The translations under genes were made by a program, and so were the position numbers. The notes below the pieces were generated by a model. It worked only from the letters and a program-made list of their open reading frames with translations. It did no database searches and was not told the DNA's origin. Source: Bradyrhizobium barranii subsp. barranii (GTDB taxonomy: Bacteria > Pseudomonadota > Alphaproteobacteria > Rhizobiales > Xanthobacteraceae). From it: DNA of 64,000 bases. This document shows, in pieces, positions 28,699 through 36,278 of the stretch. Position 1 is the stretch's first letter, and every line of letters starts with the position of its first letter. Where the stretch lies: positions 5,129,501-5,193,500 of the forward strand of contig NZ_CP086136.1 of NCBI RefSeq assembly GCF_017565645.3. Direction: 5' to 3'.

Positions 28699-28712
28699 TA
28701 ATATCTAACAGG

Positions 28713-29549
28713 ATGAGCGAGAGCACTGCCGCCGACAACTTGCTTGGGGCCTATCTGAAGGACCGTCGCACCCGGCTCGATGCAGCCGCGTTCTGCTTCT
28801 CCGGCAGCCGCAGGCGCACGCCGGGTCTGCGCCGGGAGGAAGTGGCCCAGCGCGCCAATATCAGCTCGACCTGGTACACCTGGCTGGAGCAGGGCCGCGG
28901 CGGGGCGCCATCGGCCGACGTGCTCGACCGGATCGCGCGCGCGTTGATGCTGACCGATGTCGAGCGCGAGCACCTGTTCCTGATCGGCCTCGGCCGCCCG
29001 CCCGAGGTGCGCTACCAGGCGAGCGAAGGCGTCTCGCCGCGGCTGCAACGCGTGCTCGATGCGCTCTCATTCAGCCCGGCGCTGGTACGCACAGCGACCT
29101 GGGACGTTGTCGCCTGGAATCGCGCCGCAAGCGTCGTGCTGACCGACTACGGCGCGATCCCGCCGGGACAGCGCAACATCCTGCGCTTCATCTTCTGCGA
29201 TCCGCGCGTGCGCGCCGCGCAATATGACTGGGACAGTGTGGCACGCTTCGTGGTGGCCGCATTCAGGGCAGACGCGGCGCGAGCAGGTGCCGTCTCGCAT
29301 GTCGCCGATTTCGTCGACGAGCTCTGTCGGACAAGTCCGGAATTCGCGGCGCTCTGGCGCGACAATGACGTGCGCCATCATGGCGACGGCACCAAGCGGC
29401 TGCGGCATCCCGTTCACGGCACGATGTCGTTCGAATATTCGAGCTTCAATGTCGAGGGCCGCTCCGATCTCAGCATGATCGTCTACAATCCGGCGACGCC
29501 CGAAGATGCCGACCGCATCAGGAAGCTGCTGGCCGAGCGCGCCGACTGA
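28713..29549 (+). CDS. XRE-family transcriptional regulator with MmyB-like ligand domain
   Basis: Protein of 278 residues. N-terminal HTH (about 8-80: LGAYLKDRRTRLD, TPGLRREEVAQRANISSTWYTWLEQGR) and a C-terminal PAS-like domain (about 105-275) with VRTATWDVVAWNRAA, NILRFIFCDP and HPVHGTMSFEYSSF. This matches the actinobacterial and proteobacterial MmyB-type regulators thought to sense small or fatty-acid-like ligands. It probably represses or activates the divergent SDR gene through the direct repeats upstream. TATAAT ends only ten bases before the ATG, so the transcript may have almost no leader. Confidence 0.9.
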   Translation: MSESTAADNLLGAYLKDRRTRLDAAAFCFSGSRRRTPGLRREEVAQRANISSTWYTWLEQGRGGAPSADVLDRIARALMLTDVEREHLFLIGLGRPPEVRYQASEGVSPRLQRVLDALSFSPALVRTATWDVVAWNRAASVVLTDYGAIPPGQRNILRFIFCDPRVRAAQYDWDSVARFVVAAFRADAARAGAVSHVADFVDELCRTSPEFAALWRDNDVRHHGDGTKRLRHPVHGTMSFEYSSFNVEGRSDLSMIVYNPATPEDADRIRKLLAERAD

Positions 29550-29610
29550 CGGAATTTGCCAGCTCGCGCATCTCAGCCGCGCTCGCGGTGCGCACTGCGG
29601 ACGCCGACAG

Positions 29611-30843
29611 CTAAAAGCGCTCAGGCCGGTATGGCGTCGGATCGATCGCCGGCGTCTCGCCGCTCATGATCTCGGCGAGGAGGCGGCCGGTCGCGGGCCC
29701 GAGCGTAAAACCTTGGTGGCCGTGGCCGAAATTCATCCAGAGGCCGGGGTGACGCGGAGCTTGCCCGAGCACCGGCAGCATGTCGGGCGTGCAGGGGCGG
29801 GTGCCGAACCACGGGTCGGGCTCGACCCGCCTGCCGAGGTCGATCAGCTGTCGCGCCGAAGCTTCGGCACTGGCGAGCTGCACGGGCGTGGCGAGCGCGT
29901 CCATGCCGGTCAATTCCGCGCCTGTGGTGATGCGGATGCCCTTCGCCATCGGACCCATGGCATAGCCGCCGGCCTTGTCGACCAGCGGCAGATCGAGTGA
30001 TGCGCCGCCGCTGTAATGCATGTGGTAGCCGCGCTTGCGCACCAGCGGAATGCGATAGCCGAATTTGTGCAGGAGATTGGGCGACCAGGGCCCGAGCGTC
30101 ACGACGGCGGCCGCAGCGTCGACGGCTCCCTGGTCCGTGTCGACCGACCAGCCGGTCGCGGTCTGCCGCAAGGTCTGGGCATCGCCGAGCACGATGGTGC
30201 CGCCGAGGCGCTCGAACAGCTCGGCATAGGCCGTGACCAGCGCGCCGGGATCGGACACGGTCCAGGTGTCGAGCCAATGGATCGCACCGGGCAGGTCGTC
30301 GCGCAGAATCGGTTCGGCCTTGGCGAGCTCGGCCCCCGAGAGCGCGCGAAACCTCACGCCGAATTCGCGCTGGTCTTGTTCCGCCGCCTTGACGGCGAGA
30401 TCGAAGGAAGCTGCGTCGCGATGCAGGTGCCGGTAGCCCGCGCGGCGGATCAGATTGTCGGCATGGGCTTCGCGGATGAGGATGTCGTGCTCCGCCGTCG
30501 CGTAGGCGATCAGCCGCGCCCAGGCGTCGATCGCCTCGCGATGCCGCTTCGGCGCCGAGTGCCACCAGTAGCGGAGCAGGGGCTCGATATGGAGATGAAG
30601 CGACGACAGGCTGTAGCGCACGTCGTTGGTGCGGCCGGTCGCGATCTTCAGGAGCGTGGCGAAGTCGCGCGGCATCGGATAGGGACGCACGGCTTCGGCC
30701 TGGATCATCCCGGCATTGCCGTAGCTGGTCTCGCGGCCCGGCTCCCTGCGGTCGACGAGCGTGACCGACCAACCGCGCTGCCGGAGGTGCAGCGCCGCGC
30801 TCACGCCGATCATGCCGCCGCCGAGAACAATTGCGCTTTGCAT
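29611..30843 (-). CDS. FAD-dependent oxidoreductase, D-amino acid dehydrogenase (DadA) type
   Basis: Protein of 410 residues. N-terminal FAD-binding motif AIVLGGGMIGVSAALHLRQRG with VDRREPGRETSYGNAG, the latter typical of the DadA branch. The substrate domain has ILRDDLPGAIHWLDTW and VRKRGYHMHYS; the C-terminal FAD loop is MNFGHGHQGFTLGPATGRL. Likely deaminates a D-amino acid or related secondary amine, passing electrons to the respiratory chain from the membrane surface. Substrate uncertain. Tail to tail with the XRE gene; upstream is the rne terminator. Confidence 0.9.
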   Translation of the reverse strand: MQSAIVLGGGMIGVSAALHLRQRGWSVTLVDRREPGRETSYGNAGMIQAEAVRPYPMPRDFATLLKIATGRTNDVRYSLSSLHLHIEPLLRYWWHSAPKRHREAIDAWARLIAYATAEHDILIREAHADNLIRRAGYRHLHRDAASFDLAVKAAEQDQREFGVRFRALSGAELAKAEPILRDDLPGAIHWLDTWTVSDPGALVTAYAELFERLGGTIVLGDAQTLRQTATGWSVDTDQGAVDAAAAVVTLGPWSPNLLHKFGYRIPLVRKRGYHMHYSGGASLDLPLVDKAGGYAMGPMAKGIRITTGAELTGMDALATPVQLASAEASARQLIDLGRRVEPDPWFGTRPCTPDMLPVLGQAPRHPGLWMNFGHGHQGFTLGPATGRLLAEIMSGETPAIDPTPYRPERF

Positions 30844-30862
30844 CGTACTGACCTTGCCAAAT

Positions 30863-30889
30863 CAAAACCGCCCGGTTTGGCCGGGCGGT
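30863..30889 (-). terminator. Terminator after rne
   Basis: Perfect 9-bp stem ACCGCCCGG (30867-30875) and CCGGGCGGT (30881-30889), 5-nt loop, followed on the minus strand by TTTTGATTT. It is about 20 bases past the rne stop. Confidence 0.85.
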
Positions 30890-30907
30890 CTCAACTGATT
30901 TGTTCGC

Positions 30908-33900
30908 CTACTCGCCGCCGCCGAACCGGCGAGACCACCAGCCGGCGCGACGCGGCGCGGCCGGAGTTTCGGTTGCCGCTTCCGGCGCGGGTTCAGCGGC
31001 TGGTGCGGGCGGGGCAACCGGCTCCGGCGCTGCCGCAACCGGTGTTGCCGGCTCGCTCGCGCTGCTCGACAGGAAGCTCACCTTTTCCCGGACCGTGGAG
31101 CGGCGACGCGCTGCCTTGTCGTCGGCGGGCTCTTCGTCCGCGGCGGCAGGAGCGGGCTCAGGCTGGGCCGGCGCCTCAATCTGCACCTCGGCGCGCGGCT
31201 CGGGCTGGCTGACCTCAGGCTCGGCGGCGGTGTGTTCGGCCTGCGCGATCGAGGGCGCAGCCTCGCCGCCAAAGCTGTCGAAATCGGCGACGGCGTCGGT
31301 CGCTTCCGACGGTGCATTGGCCGCGAGCTCGTCGCCGATGGAGCCGGCGAGACCTTCCTCGTTGCCACCGCGACGGCGGCGTCCACCGCGACGACCACGC
31401 CGGCGGCGGCGATCGCCGTTGCCCTGCTGCTCGCTGCGGGCCGCCTGGTCCTCACCTTCCTCGCCGTCCTGTTCGGACTCGGCGTCTTCTTCACCTTCGC
31501 TGGCCGCCACGGTCGCTTCGGACGACGTCGGAGTGCCATCCTCGCGCAACTCGCCGTCGCGCGGGGCACCGCGGCCGCGCCGACGCCGGCGGCGCTTGCG
31601 GCGCTGGCCATCCTGGTCGGAAGCCGCTTCGCCGCCAGCCTGCTCCTCGGCGAGGCCTTCGGTTTCTTCGGTCTCGACCTCGGATTCCAGCTCCGGATCG
31701 AATTCCTCGTCGTCATAGACTTCTTCGGCTACGGGCGGCGGGCTTGCGGCGGCCTGTGCCGCCAGCAGCGCCTTCGCTGCTTCCAGCGTATGCACCTGCT
31801 CGCCGCGGTCGATGAGATAGGCCTGCGGTCCGCTGACGCTGGGGTCGGCGATGACGGCCAGCGTGACCTTGAAGCCATTCTCGAGGTCGCGCAGATGGCC
31901 GCGCTTGTGGTTCAGCACATAGAGCGCGACGTCCGTGCGGGTGCGGACCACGAGATTGTGGGTCGCGCCCTTCATCAGGATCTCTTCGAGGCCGCGCAGC
32001 AGCTGGAGCGCAACCGAGGAAACCGAGCGGACATGGCCGGTGCCGCCGCAATGCGGGCAGGGATCGGTCGAGGATTCCAGCACGCTGGCGCGGATGCGCT
32101 GGCGCGACATCTCGAGCAGGCCGAAATGCGAGATGCGGCCGACCTGGATGCGGGCGCGGTCCTGCCGCAGGCAATCGGACAGCTTGCGCTCGACCGCGCG
32201 GTTGTTGCGCTTCTCGTCCATGTCGATGAAGTCGATGACGATCAGGCCGGCGAGGTCGCGCAGGCGAAGCTGGCGGGCGACCTCTTCGGCCGCTTCCAGA
32301 TTGGTTTTGAGCGCGGTGTCCTCGATATGGTGCTCGCGGGTCGATCGTCCGGAGTTGACGTCGATCGAGACCAGCGCCTCGGTCTGGTTGATCACGATGT
32401 AGCCGCCGGAGCGCAACTGCACGGTCGGAGAGAACATCGCGTCCAGCTGGCTCTCGACGCCCATGCGCGAGAACAGCGGCTGGCCGTCGCGATACTGCTT
32501 CACCGCGCTGACATTGGCGGGCATCAGCATCTTCATGAAGTCGCGCGCTTCGCGGTAGCCGGACTCACCGGCAACCGAGATCTCGTCGATCTCCTTGTTG
32601 TAGAGGTCGCGCAGCGAGCGCTTGATCAGCGAGCCTTCCTCGTAGACCAGGGTCGGGGCCTGCGACTTCAGCGTCAGGTCGCGCACCGTCTCCCACATCC
32701 GGATCAAATACTCGAAGTCACGCTTGATCTCGGGCTTGGTACGGGCGGCGCCGGCGGTGCGCAGGATGATGCCCATGCCCTCGGGCACGTCGAGATCCTG
32801 CACAACTTCCTTCAGGCGGGAACGATCCTGGGCGCTCGTGATCTTGCGGCTGATGCCGCCGCCGCGCGCGGTGTTCGGCATCAGGACGGCATAGCGGCCG
32901 GCGAGCGAGAGATAGGTGGTCAGCGCCGCGCCCTTGTTGCCGCGCTCTTCCTTGACGACCTGCACCAGCATCACCTGGCGGCGCTTGATGACTTCCTGGA
33001 TCTTGTACTGGCGGCGCGGGCGGAAGGTGCGCTCCGGCACTTCCTCCATCACGTCGTCGCCGCCGACGGATTCGACGTGTTCCTCTTCGGCTTCCTCGCC
33101 GTCCTCGTCCTCGTCGTCTTCCTCATCGGACTCGTGATGACGAGCATCAGTGCTTTCGCCGGCAGCGTAGACGGCGTCGGCCGGTTCGGCGGAGGCGGTC
33201 ACGGCTTCGGCGAGAGCCTCGGCATGGGCCTCGGAGGCGATAGCCTCCTGCGGTTCGGCAGCGGTCTCGGTCGCGACCACGGGCTCGGCGCCGACGGCTG
33301 CGACAGGCGCGGGCGTCTCGTCGGCATGATCATGGTCGTGATGATTGTGCTCGTCATGACCATGGTCGTCATGACCGTGGGCGTGATGGTGATCGTCATC
33401 ATTGGCATGATGATGGTCGTGACCATGTCCTTCGTGGTCATGATCGTGGTGATCATGATCGCCATGTTCGTGGTCTTGATGCTCGTGGCCTTCGTGCTCG
33501 CCGTGATGCTCCGTCTCGGCGTGCAGGTGCTCGCCCTCGTGCGACGCACCCTCGATGTGCAGGGCGTCGCTCTCGACCGGCTGGGCCGCTGGGTCGGCGC
33601 CGGCCTCGAGGCCCTCGACGATGTCGCTGCGGACGCGTTCGCCTTGACTGCGGCGGCGGGAGTTGCGGTGGCGCGAGCGGCGGCGGCCGTGGGAGCGGTT
33701 CTCGCTCTCTTCCTCCGCCTCGCGATGGGCCTGTTCCTCGGCCTCGATCAGTGCCTGCCGATCGGCGACCGGAATCTGGTAGTAATCGGGATGGATTTCG
33801 CTGAAGGCGAGGAAGCCGTGGCGGTTGCCGCCATATTCGACAAAGGCGGCCTGGAGCGAAGGCTCCACCCGGGTGACCTTGGCGAGGTAGATATTCCCGC

Positions 33901-34015
33901 GCAGTTGCTTGCGTTGTGCGGTCTCGAAATCAAACTCTTCGACGCGATTGCCGCGGACCACGACGACCCGGGTCTCCTCCGGGTGGGTGGCATCGATCAA
34001 CATCTTGTTGGGCAT
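30908..34015 (-). CDS. rne: Ribonuclease E with His-rich insertion
   Basis: Endoribonuclease of 1035 residues, the core of mRNA decay and rRNA/tRNA processing. N-terminal S1-type segment (KMLIDATHPEETRVVVV, IYLAKVTRVEPSLQAAFVEYG, HGFLAFSEIHPDYY) is interrupted by about 250 residues before resuming at RPRRQYKIQEVIKRRQVMLVQVVKEERGNKGAALTTY. The catalytic Asp residues lie in VSIDVNSG and VIDFIDM, and the Zn-link is DPCPHCGGTGH. The C-terminal half (about 760-1035) is acidic/Arg-rich and disordered, the usual degradosome scaffold. Residues 159-230 hold 32 His in Asp/Glu context, followed by an acidic tract (295-312). An insertion in this place occurs in alphaproteobacterial RNase E; the histidine density is notable. 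Confidence 0.96.
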   Translation of the reverse strand: MPNKMLIDATHPEETRVVVVRGNRVEEFDFETAQRKQLRGNIYLAKVTRVEPSLQAAFVEYGGNRHGFLAFSEIHPDYYQIPVADRQALIEAEEQAHREAEEESENRSHGRRRSRHRNSRRRSQGERVRSDIVEGLEAGADPAAQPVESDALHIEGASHEGEHLHAETEHHGEHEGHEHQDHEHGDHDHHDHDHEGHGHDHHHANDDDHHHAHGHDDHGHDEHNHHDHDHADETPAPVAAVGAEPVVATETAAEPQEAIASEAHAEALAEAVTASAEPADAVYAAGESTDARHHESDEEDDEDEDGEEAEEEHVESVGGDDVMEEVPERTFRPRRQYKIQEVIKRRQVMLVQVVKEERGNKGAALTTYLSLAGRYAVLMPNTARGGGISRKITSAQDRSRLKEVVQDLDVPEGMGIILRTAGAARTKPEIKRDFEYLIRMWETVRDLTLKSQAPTLVYEEGSLIKRSLRDLYNKEIDEISVAGESGYREARDFMKMLMPANVSAVKQYRDGQPLFSRMGVESQLDAMFSPTVQLRSGGYIVINQTEALVSIDVNSGRSTREHHIEDTALKTNLEAAEEVARQLRLRDLAGLIVIDFIDMDEKRNNRAVERKLSDCLRQDRARIQVGRISHFGLLEMSRQRIRASVLESSTDPCPHCGGTGHVRSVSSVALQLLRGLEEILMKGATHNLVVRTRTDVALYVLNHKRGHLRDLENGFKVTLAVIADPSVSGPQAYLIDRGEQVHTLEAAKALLAAQAAASPPPVAEEVYDDEEFDPELESEVETEETEGLAEEQAGGEAASDQDGQRRKRRRRRRGRGAPRDGELREDGTPTSSEATVAASEGEEDAESEQDGEEGEDQAARSEQQGNGDRRRRRGRRGGRRRRGGNEEGLAGSIGDELAANAPSEATDAVADFDSFGGEAAPSIAQAEHTAAEPEVSQPEPRAEVQIEAPAQPEPAPAAADEEPADDKAARRRSTVREKVSFLSSSASEPATPVAAAPEPVAPPAPAAEPAPEAATETPAAPRRAGWWSRRFGGGE

Positions 34016-34720
34016 GTCTTAACTCTTGGCGGCGGCGGGCGCGATTCACCGTGGGCGCGATTAGCGCTGCCGGGTGCCGCGACGGTCCACCTGATTCGGG
34101 GGTGAGGGGAAGGCCGAAACGCCGTCTCTCGCGCCTTGCCGAAACGGAAGCTGGAGGGCCGAAGCGGCGCGCGGGATTGTCACTCCGCAGCGTCGCGAAC
34201 GGTCCTTCAGAATTCGTCGGCACAGTCTGGCGCATCAAGCGTCGGCCCGTATGAAACATTGGGCGGCGGGGCCGCCCCTCAATCAGTTGCTGCTGGCCAG
34301 GCATGGCGCGAGCGCGCTCGCCTTGGGGATTACGAACCGCTCCCTTGGGATTAAGGGACCGGGTAACGAGTCACGTCGCTGTCAAAACCGTCCCGGAAAC
34401 GCGGTGGTAACCAGGGACCGTCCGCCGCCGGGGCTTGACCCGCTCCACCTCGCTGCCGCGCACCGCGCTGGTCTTTGAGGGGAACGGAAAAACGCTGGAA
34501 TTCCCAAACCTTGAGAGTTCCGGCGCTGCACCGGGAGGCTGAACGCGACACAACCGGAAATATCGGCCGTCAGCACTCCGTACATACGTGGAATGGACCA
34601 ACCGTGCAAGGGAGCGTCGCACGGCGGTCACAGTCGGGGAGTTTCGTATATCTGTCATTAAGCGACGATTAACCCTGTGGTTCTATTGCGTTAGAAGGGC
34701 CGCTCGGAGGCACTGAATCG
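34016..34720. other. Long divergent non-coding region between rne and the amidase gene
   Basis: About 700 bases with no supported gene on either strand. It should hold the promoter and leader of rne (minus) and the amidase promoter (plus). A GC-rich hairpin lies at 34261-34277 (GGGCGGC/GCCGCCC, GGG loop) with flanking ATT/AAT pairing. Long rne leaders mediate autoregulation in enterobacteria; whether this one does is not visible from sequence. The plus gene starts at GTG 34721 with GGAGG ten bases upstream. Confidence 0.5.
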
Positions 34721-36016
34721 GTGACGAGCCGCACAAATCAAAGGGTTTTGCTGGGATGCGCGCTTCTGTGCGCCGCAGCATTGGTATGCGCTGATTCCTG
34801 GCGCCTGAGCGCGGCGGAAAGCCAGCCGCAACCCTCTGTTGCGGTAGCGAATTTTCCAACCGCGTCCGCCGCCCGGCTGGCCGGCGATGGCAAGCAGACC
34901 CGTTTCATCCTCGACATCGATCAGGCCGTCACATTCCGCGCCGTGACGCTCGCCGACCCGTATCGGGTGGTGGTCGATGTGCCCCAGGTCAATTTTCAAC
35001 TGCCCGCGGGCACCGGGGTCGAGGGGCGGGGACTGGTCAAGGCCTTCCGCTACGGGCTGGTCATGCCCGGCGGCTCGCGAATCGTGTTCGATCTGACAGG
35101 CCCGGCCAAGATCGCCAAGTCCTACGTGCTGGAGGCCGCCAATGGCCAGCCAGCCCGGCTCGTGCTCGAGCTGGAGGAGGTCGACCGTGCCGCCTTCGTG
35201 CAGTCGCTCGTCCCCGAGAAACGTCCCGAACTGCGGCCCGCAATCGCCGACGCGCCGCCGGCAACGGTTCCGGCCGCCGCAGCTCCGGAAGCCGGGCAGC
35301 AAAAGGCCGACGGGCGCCCGATCGTCGTGATCGATCCCGGCCATGGCGGCATCGACAACGGCACGCAGTCGGGCGGCGAGAGCGAGAAGAACCTGGTGCT
35401 GGCCTTCGGCCTGGCGCTGCGCGACCAGCTGGACAAGACCGGCAAATTCCGCGTGGTGATGACACGGGATGACGACACTTTCATTCCGCTCAACGACCGG
35501 GTCAAAGTCGCCCGCGGGCTCAAGGCCGCCTTGTTCGTCTCGATTCACGCCGATGCGCTGCCGAAGGCCGAGGGCGATGCGCAGGGCGCGACCATCTACA
35601 CGCTGTCCGACAAGGCCTCCGACGCCGAGGCGCAGCGACTGGCGGATGCGGAAAACCGGGCGGACGCGATCGCCGGTTTCAACCTCGCGGAGGAGCCGAC
35701 CGACGTCGCCGACATCCTGATCGACCTCACCCAGCGGGAAACTCGTACCTTTTCAAGCCGTTTTGCCCGCCTGTTGATGGGCGAAATGAAGTCGTCCGTG
35801 CGGATGCACAAGCATCCCCTGAAGTCGGCCGGCTTCCGGGTCCTCAAGGCGCCGGACGTGCCGTCGGTGCTGGTCGAGATCGGCTATGTCTCCAACAAGG
35901 GCGACCTCGAGCATCTGGTCTCGGAGGGGTGGCGGTCCAAGGCCGTGGGCTCGATGGCGCAGGCGATCGACGGGTTCCTGACCAAGCGGATGGCCACGGC
36001 CGGATCGTCAAATTGA
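34721..36016 (+). CDS. N-acetylmuramoyl-L-alanine amidase (AMIN plus Amidase_3, AmiC-like)
   Basis: Periplasmic zinc amidase of 431 residues that cleaves the lactyl-amide bond between MurNAc and the stem peptide, needed for cell separation. GTG start with a signal peptide (VLLGCALLCAAALVCADSW). AMIN domain at about 45-150 (septal targeting in AmiC), linker, then Amidase_3 (about 200-425): VVIDPGHGGIDNGTQSGG (Zn His), ESEKNLVLAFG (Zn Glu), VSIHADAL (Zn His) and the catalytic Glu in SVLVEIGYVSN. All ligands present. It lies 262 bases before the PBP1A gene on the same strand, a common pairing of peptidoglycan hydrolase and synthase. Confidence 0.95.
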   Translation: MTSRTNQRVLLGCALLCAAALVCADSWRLSAAESQPQPSVAVANFPTASAARLAGDGKQTRFILDIDQAVTFRAVTLADPYRVVVDVPQVNFQLPAGTGVEGRGLVKAFRYGLVMPGGSRIVFDLTGPAKIAKSYVLEAANGQPARLVLELEEVDRAAFVQSLVPEKRPELRPAIADAPPATVPAAAAPEAGQQKADGRPIVVIDPGHGGIDNGTQSGGESEKNLVLAFGLALRDQLDKTGKFRVVMTRDDDTFIPLNDRVKVARGLKAALFVSIHADALPKAEGDAQGATIYTLSDKASDAEAQRLADAENRADAIAGFNLAEEPTDVADILIDLTQRETRTFSSRFARLLMGEMKSSVRMHKHPLKSAGFRVLKAPDVPSVLVEIGYVSNKGDLEHLVSEGWRSKAVGSMAQAIDGFLTKRMATAGSSN

Positions 36017-36061
36017 CGACCGGGGGTTCGTCGAATTGACGACCGGGGGTCGTCGAATTGA
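36005..36061 (+). repeat. 23-bp tandem repeat over the amidase stop codon
   Basis: TCGTC(A/G)AATTGACGACCGGGGGT occurs at 36005-36027 and 36028-36050, and a truncated third copy begins at 36050. The first copy contains the last codons and TGA of the amidase. Each unit carries the palindrome TCGTC-n5-GACGA. It appears to be a local duplication of the gene end. Confidence 0.8.
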
Positions 36062-36278
36062 GAGGGATTTTCCGTCCCGTTGCAAAAGCCCTAGTTTGGC
36101 CACAGCGGGCGCTTTATAAAAATGCCGCAGGGGGTTCCGGAATCGGCGAGAATCCCGTTCGGCAAGCGTCTTGGTCCGGCACTGATGTAATTGAGTAGGC
36201 CGGTAAATTCGCGACGTGGAGTTGGCGCCTGTTTTGGGTGCCTTGAGCTGATCCAGAGTTTGAACGGATAAACATATA

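Noticed and set aside
31232..34105. 957-residue plus-strand frame
   Set aside because: Wholly antisense to rne, whose domains and catalytic residues are clear; the apparent hydrophobic runs are the mirror of the His/Asp-rich segment.
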